Positions 1 to 6,055 of a stretch of 6,055 nt of DNA are shown here, one piece after another. The stretch's first letter is position 1, and each line of letters opens with the position of its first letter. The stretch spans positions 1 to 6,055 of the forward strand of contig CAZSHM010000057.1 of the NCBI GenBank assembly GCA_964606855.1, in the 5' to 3' direction. The notes below the pieces were generated by a model. It searched no databases, was not told where the DNA came from, and saw only the letters and a program-made list of their open reading frames with translations. The DNA comes from UBA7185 sp964606855 (GTDB lineage: Bacteria; Bacillota; Peptococcia; Peptococcales; Peptococcaceae). A program made the position numbers and the translations under genes.

Positions 1-2476
1 TCGTCCCCCACCGGATGTGCTCCAGCGGCTCCGCGCGAAGCGCTTCTACGCGGGCAGGATAGTGCTCCATCGGCAGGGCGTAGAGCTCGATGTCCGCCAG
101 CCGGAATGTCCCCTTTCTGGGGAACGTGATCGTCAGACTGTCGCGCGTCTCCTCACTGTAGCCGAGATTGATGAGATAGTTTTCCCTGGGATAGTAGCGC
201 AATGCGGTCGGCGCTTGAATATCCGGATCCTTCGAGACGGGTCCGCAGGAAATGCCGAGTTCGAAGCTTTTCGGGGTTTGAAATCCGCGCAGCCGCACAT
301 AGCCCTCGACCTTCGCCGGCATGGCGAAGCGCAGCGTGATCGTCGCGTCCGCCTTGGATACTTCCAGCTGCCCGTCCTGCCACGCACAGTTCTTGCAGAT
401 CATCTCAAACGGCAGCCGCTTCGCATCGAAGGAGAGCTCCGCCCGCGGTACCCCACGCTCCGCCGCGCCCTCCAGCGCGACCGCCTGCAGCATGGCCTCC
501 TGCTTTTCCAGCCCGTTTAACCCGTCCAGCTCCTCGTAGGACATACTCCGGTCATAGGTATAGCCCCAGGGAAGAGCGTACACATTCTCAAAAATCCGTC
601 GTCCGTCCTTTTCTGCAATCTGTGAATACCCATAGGGAAGATTTTCAACTCCATTTTCTTCCGTCGCAAAATATTTTACGGATAGCAACGCAGAAGAGCT
701 TGTTCTCCAGTCGCTATTAGAGAGTTTGATACTTGTCTCCAAGCCGGGGGACTCTGTCCTTTCCCAAAAATGCACGACCGTTTCATTGATGAGGCTCCAA
801 TAAGATGGAATCGTAGGTACTTGAAACAGCATTCCCATATTTCGGAAAGAAGATTTTGCCGGGAAATCCGCTCTGCCATCCGGGTTTCCAGAAAGGTAGG
901 GCTGCATATCCTTCACGAGATGGTCGCTCAGACTGGCCGTATATTGCCCAAACGGCGGAAACTTCGCAGCGAATGCAGAGTCTTCGTCCAGTTCAAAGAT
1001 TCCATATACCCCGACGTTGACAAGCACCAGCAGCAAGCAGAGCAGGGTCGCAAAACGCTCCTGAAACGCTTTGCTTCGTCTGCCCGCCCACAAAATTTTA
1101 TCCTGAACACTCGGGTGCAGCAAAAGCAGAACGAACAGTGTGCCAAATAGAAAGATGGGGCCGAGCAGCACATTTTGCGCAGCGCCCGCCGGTTCCACCG
1201 TGAGTAAAAATATAGAATATACCAGGCCCGCCGCGAAGCATAGTTTTAGTTCCCGGCCGGAAAGTACTACTAGACTCGGCAATTCTTCCACAACTACGTA
1301 GGCCACTACCAAGGCCAGGCCAAAAGTCCAGCGGCTGCTCGGATACGAAAAGCCATTCAGAATCCTTCCGCCGATCGCCGTCAGATAGAATGCGAAAGCC
1401 GTCAGCACGATCGCTTGGAGCGTTCCTTTCCCACGTTTCGACAGCAATAGAACCAGCGCGAAAAATGCAATTGCCGAAAACGACTGATAGGTCCATTCAT
1501 AAGGTTCCCCGAACGGCGCAAACAATACGGCAAGGCTTGTGTGATACCACTCTGGAGAATACAAAAACATCGGTGCGAGAATTTGGCCGCTGCCGAACCG
1601 ATTGCTCTCAAAAAACGCGAAACACGCCGGAAGAAAAAGGACGGCTGTCAAGCCGATTCCAAGAAGATAGAAAAGCGCGACGCGTGCACCCGCCTTGGCC
1701 AGAGAGCGGAATCGTTTCTTCCTCCATACCGAGAAAGATCGGAGGACCATATAAAGACCTGTCATGAGGGTCAGCATGTACAGAAAATAAAAACCGCCCA
1801 GCGCAGAGCCAAAGACAGCCGCCAGAAAGACATAGGGCTTTTTCCCATGCATGATTTTGTCCGCGCCGACAAGCATCAAGGGAAGATAGATCATCGGGCG
1901 ACAAAAGTATAGCCAGTCCCCGGCGCTCAATATCGCATACCCGCTGAAGCAATACAGCATACTTCCGACCAAGGTGTACTGCCATGCCTGATGAAAATAT
2001 CGGCAGAGATAGGAAAAGCTCAGGCCGGCGAGGTAAAGGAATGTGATCGCGATCCAGATGTATAAAATTTCCGTTTTGGACATCGGCACAAACGCGGACA
2101 AGAGATACAACGGATCCCCAAATCCGTACCAGTTCAACGTTCCGATCACATCCGCGCCCATGCTGATGTTTAGATCAAACAACTTCGGCGCAAAATTTCC
2201 CTGCAGGATATTAGAAAAATATTCGCGCCACCATTGCCCGATATAGATCATCGCCGGCCAAGATTCGTAGTGGCCGTCTCCGCCGCCGAAGAACGACTTT
2301 TTCCCATACAGGAGCGGAGAAAACACGATTGCGGCGGCCAGCAGGAACACCAGCGTATAGATCCCGATATACGCACACCACTTTTTTCGTGGGGATGCGT
2401 TTGTCCAGGCGCTTTCCAATCGGGCGCAAGCCCTCTCCATCCGACGGGCGCAAGCCCTCTCCATCCGAGATCTCAT
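1..2476 (-). CDS. YfhO-family polytopic membrane protein, probable GT-C-type glycosyltransferase (partial, C-terminus off the left edge)
   Basis: The frame is open from ATG 2476 to the window edge: 825 complete codons and no stop, so the gene is 3'-truncated by the window and not broken. A basic cytosolic tail (residues 1-35) is followed by a first membrane helix near 36-57. Next comes an outside loop with GGGDGHYESWP (64-74) and NISMGADVIGTLNW (103-116), resembling the conserved first loop of YfhO proteins. About eleven further hydrophobic segments lie between 139 and 494, with a YPSSRW motif at 378-383. From about 495 to the edge is a soluble, presumably extracytoplasmic, domain. Family members are usually about 850-900 residues, so little is missing. 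In Bacillus subtilis YfhO is needed for glycosylation of lipoteichoic acid, using a lipid-linked sugar. A similar role on the polymer made by the upstream genes is inferred. The start has GGGAGG six bases upstream and forms an ATGA overlap with the upstream stop, suggesting translational coupling. The donor sugar cannot be read from the sequence. Confidence 0.88.
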   Translation of the reverse strand, partial: MRSRMERACARRMERACARLESAWTNASPRKKWCAYIGIYTLVFLLAAAIVFSPLLYGKKSFFGGGDGHYESWPAMIYIGQWWREYFSNILQGNFAPKLFDLNISMGADVIGTLNWYGFGDPLYLLSAFVPMSKTEILYIWIAITFLYLAGLSFSYLCRYFHQAWQYTLVGSMLYCFSGYAILSAGDWLYFCRPMIYLPLMLVGADKIMHGKKPYVFLAAVFGSALGGFYFLYMLTLMTGLYMVLRSFSVWRKKRFRSLAKAGARVALFYLLGIGLTAVLFLPACFAFFESNRFGSGQILAPMFLYSPEWYHTSLAVLFAPFGEPYEWTYQSFSAIAFFALVLLLSKRGKGTLQAIVLTAFAFYLTAIGGRILNGFSYPSSRWTFGLALVVAYVVVEELPSLVVLSGRELKLCFAAGLVYSIFLLTVEPAGAAQNVLLGPIFLFGTLFVLLLLHPSVQDKILWAGRRSKAFQERFATLLCLLLVLVNVGVYGIFELDEDSAFAAKFPPFGQYTASLSDHLVKDMQPYLSGNPDGRADFPAKSSFRNMGMLFQVPTIPSYWSLINETVVHFWERTESPGLETSIKLSNSDWRTSSSALLSVKYFATEENGVENLPYGYSQIAEKDGRRIFENVYALPWGYTYDRSMSYEELDGLNGLEKQEAMLQAVALEGAAERGVPRAELSFDAKRLPFEMICKNCAWQDGQLEVSKADATITLRFAMPAKVEGYVRLRGFQTPKSFELGISCGPVSKDPDIQAPTALRYYPRENYLINLGYSEETRDSLTITFPRKGTFRLADIELYALPMEHYPARVEALRAEPLEHIRWGT
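2421..2468 (-). repeat. Exact 24 bp tandem direct repeat, two copies, in frame at the YfhO gene start
   Basis: Positions 2421-2444 and 2445-2468 are identical over all 24 bases. In the coding frame each unit encodes RMERACAR, so residues 4-11 and 12-19 are a perfect duplication in the predicted cytosolic tail. Each unit contains GGGC, a four-base loop and GCCC (2422-2433 and 2446-2457), which could form a small hairpin in the mRNA soon after the start codon. Because the unit is eight codons, copy-number change would alter tail length without shifting the frame. Confidence 0.9.
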
Positions 2477-3909
2477 CGTTGTCCTCCCTTCCCCGCACCT
2501 TCGCTTGGAAAACACGCGGCGTATATTCGCTCGCAAAGTATTTTTGTCGCCTGTCCTGTCTCACAATTCCCCATTTCGATGTGGTGCCGCACAAGGCCCG
2601 CCCGATACGTCTCCGCGTCAAAAGCCTGTATCTTTTCTTCTAACTCCGCTTGGCTATGCGTGAGGGGAAAATGCCACTGTTCGATCGGTATATAAAAATC
2701 CCTCGCCGCTGTATAGTGTTCCAAGTCCGGACAAAAAAGAAACACCGGTTTATACATCAAGGAGAAGTCCCAGATGCAGGAGGAGTAATCGGACACCAGC
2801 ACGTCCGCGGTGTAGAGCAGTTCCTGCATATCCGGATAGTCTGTCGCGGACAGCCCGTCCCCGGCATCTGCTCCGCTGAGGTGATGCTGCCGCAACAGGC
2901 AGACCCAATCTCCGCCAAACCTGTCCCGCAATGCCGAGGTCAGCCCATGGATATCCGGCCGAGGCATCTCCTCGGCCTCTTCTTCACTCCGGTAGGTGGG
3001 CGCATAGAGAACAATCTTTTGCGTTTCCTTCAGAGAAAAATAGTTCCGTACTTTCTGCGCGATATCCGGCCTGTCTCCCCTGACTAAGTTGTCATTGCGC
3101 GGCATGCCAATTTCCAGGACTGCGCCGGAAAACAGCCTGCTCTCCCGAATCGTTTTCTCAGTGAATACCCTGCTGCTGGAGCAGTACAGGTTGACCCTCG
3201 AGTACAGTCGTTTGAAATAGGATCTCTGCCGCATCGATAAGAGATTTTGTGCGTTTGCAAAACCGCACGTCTTATATGCTCCGCCCCCATGCCATGTATC
3301 CAACCTAATCTGTTCTTTTCGTCCCGGAAGATAGAAAAAGAAATCTACGTTTGTGACGAGGACTTTCGCCGTCATCAAATGCCTTAAATGTTCCCGGCTT
3401 TCCTTTTTTACAACTTGTATCCCTTTCTCTGCGAGGAAGGCAAAGGAAGCCGGTCGATCAAAGGCCCAGACCAGCTCGAACTGGCTCGGATAAGCATCCG
3501 ACAGATATTCGCAGAGATACATTGGATTGCAGGAGTATTGCTTCCCCCGGTGGCTGATAAACACGATCTTGTTCATCTGCATCTTGTGCCGTTTCATGAG
3601 CAAACAATAGAGATATCGCCAGCTTACGCGGTAGAGACGCAAGAATTTTTTCACCATCCGCCCAGTAAACGTCTCCTTTTTGGACAGTTTCACGATCTTC
3701 TTTTTGCATTTTTTCCAGGGACTCTCTACTCGTTTATTGATGTGGTTGACGGTGGATTCAATTTTATTCAGCCGCTCGTGAATCTGCCGCAGTTCCTCCA
3801 AAGCTACGTCCTCTGAAGTCTGTTCCGCGGAAGATCCTTCCTTTGCTTCTTCTGCTTCTCCAACTACATCCACGCAAGGTCCCCCTCTCTCGATTCGTTT
3901 TGCAGGCAT
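2473..3909 (-). CDS. CDP-glycerol/CDP-ribitol glycerophosphotransferase family protein (TagF/TarL-like)
   Basis: Predicted to move a polyol-phosphate from a CDP-polyol onto a teichoic-acid-like acceptor at the cytoplasmic membrane face. Counting from ATG 3909 (478 residues), residues 37-60 are a short Leu/Ile heptad-like helix (ALEELRQIHERLNKIEST), followed by a Lys/Arg-rich amphipathic stretch (62-107) suited to membrane-surface binding. The catalytic domain shows the hallmarks of the Glyphos_transf family: DTWHGGG (204-210, with the family's catalytic His), LYAPTYR (301-307), RQHH (340-343) and SDYSSCIWDF (373-382) followed by KP.FLFCPDLEHY. There is no large second module, so it is shorter than classical TagF. 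The start is unclear. ATG 3981 would overlap the epimerase gene by 32 bp; GTG 3948, ATG 3909 and GTG 3873 (AGAGGGGG seven bases upstream) are alternatives, all with mediocre Shine-Dalgarno matches. I chose 3909 as the first ATG after the upstream stop. Whether it primes or polymerises, and whether it uses glycerol or ribitol, is not decidable from sequence; the TarI-like neighbour favours ribitol. Confidence 0.9.
   Translation of the reverse strand: MPAKRIERGGPCVDVVGEAEEAKEGSSAEQTSEDVALEELRQIHERLNKIESTVNHINKRVESPWKKCKKKIVKLSKKETFTGRMVKKFLRLYRVSWRYLYCLLMKRHKMQMNKIVFISHRGKQYSCNPMYLCEYLSDAYPSQFELVWAFDRPASFAFLAEKGIQVVKKESREHLRHLMTAKVLVTNVDFFFYLPGRKEQIRLDTWHGGGAYKTCGFANAQNLLSMRQRSYFKRLYSRVNLYCSSSRVFTEKTIRESRLFSGAVLEIGMPRNDNLVRGDRPDIAQKVRNYFSLKETQKIVLYAPTYRSEEEAEEMPRPDIHGLTSALRDRFGGDWVCLLRQHHLSGADAGDGLSATDYPDMQELLYTADVLVSDYSSCIWDFSLMYKPVFLFCPDLEHYTAARDFYIPIEQWHFPLTHSQAELEEKIQAFDAETYRAGLVRHHIEMGNCETGQATKILCERIYAACFPSEGAGKGGQR
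2483..2488 (-). promoter_or_regulatory. Ribosome binding site of the YfhO-family gene
   Basis: GGGAGG lies six bases upstream of ATG 2476, inside the end of the TagF-like gene. It supports 2476 as the start, before the two further in-frame ATG codons (2464 and 2440) that the tandem repeat carries. Confidence 0.8.
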
Positions 3910-3949
3910 GGCGGCACAACTTCCCGCAGCCTCCCCGGCGCCGCGCACC

Positions 3950-5005
3950 CTATCTTCCCCACGCCGCGAGTAATCTCGCATACATGTCCGGCAATTCTAC
4001 GGCCGGCTCCCATCCTAAGCGGCATAATTTGTCGGCGCTCAAGTGCAGCTTGTGCGGTGGCGGATAGAGCAGTCCGCTGTCCTTTCCCACGTGCGTTTTC
4101 ACCTGTATGTTCCCGTCTGCAACTGTGTTGGCAACCATCCCGGCCATCTCCCGAATGGAGCAGTACGCATTCGCGTTCGCCGCGTTGTAAACTTCCCCCG
4201 CAGAACCGCGGAGCAGCACGGTCAGAATCGCCGTCACCGCATCCGCCGTATATAGATACGTCTGCTCGCTCTCTCCCGCCGTCCGCAGGAGGATCGTCTC
4301 CCCTCGGATCGCCGCGCGCGCAAACTGCGCAAAGACTCTGTCGTCCTCCGGCGCCACGCCCGGCCCAAAGGTCTGCGCCAGGCGAACCGCCATCGCCGGC
4401 ACACCATACTCGCTTGCATAATCCGCGCAGAGATTCTCGCTCATCTGTTTTGCCAGCGGATACACACTTCGCACGGACATTGTATCGACCGCGGTCGGAT
4501 ACAGCTCATCGATCGCTTCGTCTGTCTGCGGCGCACCATACACTTCCATGCTGGAAAGGCAGACAAATCCCCGCACCTTCTTCTGCCTTGCCATTTCCAG
4601 CGCCTGCTCCGTCCCCTTGAGGATCGTCATCGCCGTTTCCACCGGATGCCGTGCGAAATAGGCACTGGCCGTCGGGCCGGCCCCGTGGACGATATAGTCG
4701 ATCGGCTCCGCAATCTCCGGCATCTCCTCCACACGCCCCGAGATGAAGCGCAGCGCACCGCCCTCCTCGAGTTGGGCATGGAATTTTTCCTTTGCCCGCT
4801 CAAGATCCCGCGCCAAGGCCAGCACGCGGATGTTGGCCGAGTCGCGCCGATTCGCATACAGGAGCGCGCTGACAAGAGAAGAACCGATCAGTCCCGTGGC
4901 CCCCGTGACAAAAACCGTCTTCTCCCGCAACCGATCCCAAGGGACTGCGGGGCAGTTCAAAATGCTTTCCAGATCCGCGCGGAATACTTCATTTTCCAGC
5001 CACAT
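3950..5005 (-). CDS. NAD-dependent epimerase/dehydratase family protein (extended SDR)
   Basis: A complete 351-residue extended short-chain dehydrogenase, the normal length for nucleotide-sugar epimerases and dehydratases. After an N-terminal extension of about 29 residues comes a beta strand and the NAD-binding glycine motif TGATGLIG (34-41). YIVHGAG (104-110) and SSMEVYG (151-157, with the active-site Ser region) follow. The catalytic pair is Tyr182 and Lys186 in YPLAK, and VRLAQTFGPG (207-216) and LGWEP (330-334) match late family motifs. All catalytic positions look intact. It begins four bases after the cytidylyltransferase stop, so the two are probably translated in step. Its reaction is unknown: it could epimerise or reduce a sugar or pentulose-phosphate feeding the cytidylyltransferase, or alter a nucleotide sugar used later. 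It is not the medium-chain zinc dehydrogenase type of TarJ. The only in-frame start nearby is ATG 5005, whose purine-rich element touches the start codon. Confidence 0.9.
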   Translation of the reverse strand: MWLENEVFRADLESILNCPAVPWDRLREKTVFVTGATGLIGSSLVSALLYANRRDSANIRVLALARDLERAKEKFHAQLEEGGALRFISGRVEEMPEIAEPIDYIVHGAGPTASAYFARHPVETAMTILKGTEQALEMARQKKVRGFVCLSSMEVYGAPQTDEAIDELYPTAVDTMSVRSVYPLAKQMSENLCADYASEYGVPAMAVRLAQTFGPGVAPEDDRVFAQFARAAIRGETILLRTAGESEQTYLYTADAVTAILTVLLRGSAGEVYNAANANAYCSIREMAGMVANTVADGNIQVKTHVGKDSGLLYPPPHKLHLSADKLCRLGWEPAVELPDMYARLLAAWGR

Positions 5006-5011
5006 CTCCCT
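5006..5011 (-). promoter_or_regulatory. Purine-rich Shine-Dalgarno-like element abutting the epimerase ATG
   Basis: AGGGAG overlaps the TAG stop of the tarI-like gene and is followed directly by ATG 5005 with no spacer. A further G-run (5016-5020) sits ten bases upstream of the ATG and may be the real pairing site. No other in-frame start exists nearby, so initiation probably depends on ribosomes finishing the upstream gene. Confidence 0.4.
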
Positions 5012-5735
5012 ATAGCCCCCATATCTGCGAATTTTCCTTTGCCTCGTAAATCGCCCGGAAAATATAGAAGTCCGCCGGCGTCGTGATCTTGATATTTTCC
5101 ACCGGTCCTTCCACTACGTGCAACGTCGCGCCGTAGTGCGCCATCAGCATCGCGGAATCGATCATCTCCACATTGCCCTCTGATTCCGCCTGCGCATGCG
5201 CGTGCAGCAGTTCGTCCAGACGAAAGGTCTGCGGCGCCCGCGCCATCCGGCACTTGCTGCGGTCCAAGATGTCCGCGACTTCATTCTCCTCGGTGACATT
5301 GATGATCGTCTCCACCGCCGGCGTCACCGTGACGGCGTTGCCGTATTGTTTCGCACAGGCGATGTTGCGCGTGATTCCATCCGCATCAATCAACGGCCGC
5401 ACCCCGTCGTGGATAAGCACCAATGCGTCCTTCGGCACAGACGGATCCGCCTCCAGCGCGGACAGACCGTTGCGGATCGACGCCTGCCCTGTCCTGCCGC
5501 CCGGAACGATCCAGCGGACTTTTCGGATCGCATATTTCTCCAGCAGCGTCTGCAAATAGGGGATCCAGTCCCCCAGGCAAACCACCGCGATGGCGTCAAT
5601 CTGCGGATGCGACGCAAACTGCTCAATCGTATGTATGAGAATTTCCTTTCCGTTCAATTGCAGAAACTGCTTGGGCTTTGTCTTGGTATTCATCCGCTGT
5701 CCGATGCCGCCTGCAAAAATCAACGCGATATTCAT
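5010..5735 (-). CDS. tarI: IspD/TarI family cytidylyltransferase, probable ribitol-5-phosphate cytidylyltransferase
   Basis: Predicted cytosolic enzyme that joins CTP and a polyol phosphate (probably D-ribitol 5-phosphate) into a CDP-polyol plus pyrophosphate. The 241 residues fit the family (about 235-240). The CTP-binding N-terminus reads FAGGIGQRM (7-15) followed by KPKQF (20-24), with Arg14 and Lys22 as the expected CTP-contacting basic residues. GGRTGQASI (79-87) and HDGVRP (109-114) line the active site, RAPQTF is at 166-171, and KITTPADFYIFRAI (216-229) is the typical C-terminal signature. FAGG in place of the PAAG usual in true IspD, and the surface-polymer context, favour TarI over MEP cytidylyltransferase of isoprenoid synthesis, but annotation pipelines often call such proteins IspD. 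An in-frame ATG at 5807 would add 24 basic residues. I reject it because ATG 5735 has a strong GGAGGAG site seven bases upstream and places the family N-terminus correctly. This gene opens the tight part of the gene array. Confidence 0.9.
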   Translation of the reverse strand: MNIALIFAGGIGQRMNTKTKPKQFLQLNGKEILIHTIEQFASHPQIDAIAVVCLGDWIPYLQTLLEKYAIRKVRWIVPGGRTGQASIRNGLSALEADPSVPKDALVLIHDGVRPLIDADGITRNIACAKQYGNAVTVTPAVETIINVTEENEVADILDRSKCRMARAPQTFRLDELLHAHAQAESEGNVEMIDSAMLMAHYGATLHVVEGPVENIKITTPADFYIFRAIYEAKENSQIWGL

Positions 5736-5849
5736 GGGACTTCTCCTCCGTCCAGGGAATTGTTTCTTTGGATGCGCTTGTGCGCTGCGCTTATGTATAT
5801 GCGGCACACGATCGGAAGGTGTATCGCCCTTTGCCGCCTCCCTCTCTTC
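5736..5849 (-). other. 114 bp intergenic spacer between the licD-like and tarI-like genes
   Basis: This is the only spacer longer than a few bases in the window. On the coding strand it starts purine-rich (GAAGAGAGGGAGGCGGCAAA) and ends in the tarI ribosome binding site. It contains only short GC-rich self-complementary patches (alternating GCGC near 5773-5790) and no stem followed by a T-run, so I do not call a terminator. A TATACA hexamer (minus strand, about 5794-5799) is the best -10 look-alike, but the hexamer 18 bases upstream (TACACC) is a poor -35, so no promoter is called. Read-through from the licD-like gene is therefore the simplest view, with a weak internal promoter possible. Confidence 0.5.
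5743..5749 (-). promoter_or_regulatory. Ribosome binding site of the tarI-like gene
   Basis: The coding strand reads GGAGGAG, then seven bases, then ATG 5735. This is a strong Shine-Dalgarno match at good spacing. It decides the start in favour of 5735 over the in-frame ATG at 5807, which would add 24 residues not expected in the family. Confidence 0.8.
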
Positions 5850-6055
5850 TCAGAGTATCGTTTCCAGAATCGAAATATGCTGCCGTTTCTCCGCCGGGAT
5901 CTTCATATAGTCCGCCCCATAGCTGCGGCGCAGCATCACATCGTAGGCGCGCGGCGCGGCATATTCCCGCCGCTCAAAGCGCAGGTGCTCCGCTTTCTCA
6001 AACCACGCCGCGGGAAACACCTCCCGCCGGTATCCGTAGGCCCCGGAATAAGAGG
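5850..6055 (-). CDS. LicD-family phosphotransferase, C-terminal fragment (5' end outside the window)
   Basis: An open frame enters from the right edge and ends at TGA 5852-5850, giving the last 67 residues. It reads GAYGYRREVFPAAWF, then LRFERREYAAPRAYDVML, and ends with YGADYMKIPAEKRQHI. This is the usual C-terminal signature of LicD proteins, where a 'file'-type Phe/Trp segment, a region with a Pro-x-x-Tyr-Asp turn and a final YGDYMxLPPEEKR-like motif close the domain. LicD enzymes transfer phosphocholine or other phospho-substituents from CDP-activated donors onto cell-surface polysaccharides or teichoic acids. The catalytic nucleotidyltransferase-fold N-terminus is not visible, so activity and substrate cannot be judged. 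It is separated from the cytidylyltransferase gene by 114 bp, much wider than the other gaps here, but has the same orientation and a compatible function. Confidence 0.85.
   Translation of the reverse strand, partial: SYSGAYGYRREVFPAAWFEKAEHLRFERREYAAPRAYDVMLRRSYGADYMKIPAEKRQHISILETIL

Noticed and set aside
17..1767. Several plus-strand open frames of 120-170 codons opposite the YfhO-like gene
   Set aside because: Their Arg/Pro/Ser-rich translations show no domain, they lie opposite a continuous minus-strand frame with clear family features, and they lack good ribosome sites.
2421..2468. CRISPR-like array
   Set aside because: Only two directly abutting copies without spacers, inside a coding frame.
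1..2476. Idea that the left region holds a frameshifted or decayed gene, because only short closed frames are apparent there
   Set aside because: Reading the minus strand by hand from ATG 2476 gives 825 codons without a stop; it is simply cut by the window edge.
4057..4620. A 187-codon plus-strand open frame opposite the epimerase gene
   Set aside because: It is a low-complexity Ser/Pro/Arg translation typical of the antisense of a GC-rich gene; the minus strand carries an intact SDR with catalytic residues.
5736..5807. N-terminal extension of the tarI-like gene starting at ATG 5807
   Set aside because: The 24 extra residues are basic and unlike the family, while ATG 5735 has a strong ribosome site and the expected MNIALIFAGG start.
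5736..5849. Terminator or promoter between the licD-like and tarI-like genes
   Set aside because: No stable stem followed by a T-run and no acceptable -35/-10 pair; short GC-rich complementarity alone is not enough.

Overview
The window looks like a piece of a cell-surface phospho-polyol (teichoic-acid-like) polymer locus from a bacterium, most likely a Bacillota member of moderate to high GC. The families point there: LicD, a TarI/IspD-type cytidylyltransferase, a TagF/TarL-type polymerase and a YfhO-type membrane glycosyltransferase together are typical of Bacillota. Shine-Dalgarno sites of the GGAGG type precede the best-defined starts. I cannot separate Clostridia from Negativicutes or name a genus.

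All five genes lie on the minus strand, so the transcription order runs right to left. (1) 6055-5850: the C-terminal 67 residues of a LicD-family phosphotransferase whose start lies outside the window. (2) A 114 bp spacer. (3) 5735-5010: a CTP-dependent cytidylyltransferase of the TarI/IspD family. (4) 5005-3950: an extended short-chain dehydrogenase/NAD-dependent epimerase. (5) 3909-2473 (start uncertain): a CDP-glycerol/CDP-ribitol phosphotransferase of the TagF/TarL family. (6) 2476-1: a polytopic YfhO-family protein of at least 825 residues whose stop lies beyond the left edge. The last four genes are packed (4 bp gap, a gap or overlap depending on the start, then a 4 bp ATGA overlap) and are very likely co-transcribed. 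I see no credible plus-strand gene, RNA gene, CRISPR array or insertion sequence.

A consistent reading is as follows. The cytidylyltransferase makes a CDP-polyol, probably CDP-ribitol, and the SDR makes or modifies its precursor or a related nucleotide sugar. The TagF-like enzyme transfers the polyol-phosphate to a polymer at the inner membrane face. LicD adds a phospho-substituent, and the YfhO-like protein glycosylates the polymer outside. Substrates are inferred, not shown.

The unusual points are: an exact in-frame 24 bp tandem duplication with hairpin-forming cores at the start of the YfhO gene; sharp base-composition steps inside two genes, suggesting mosaic history; a cytidylyltransferase paired with an extended SDR instead of the usual TarJ; and a Shine-Dalgarno-like element that touches the epimerase ATG.
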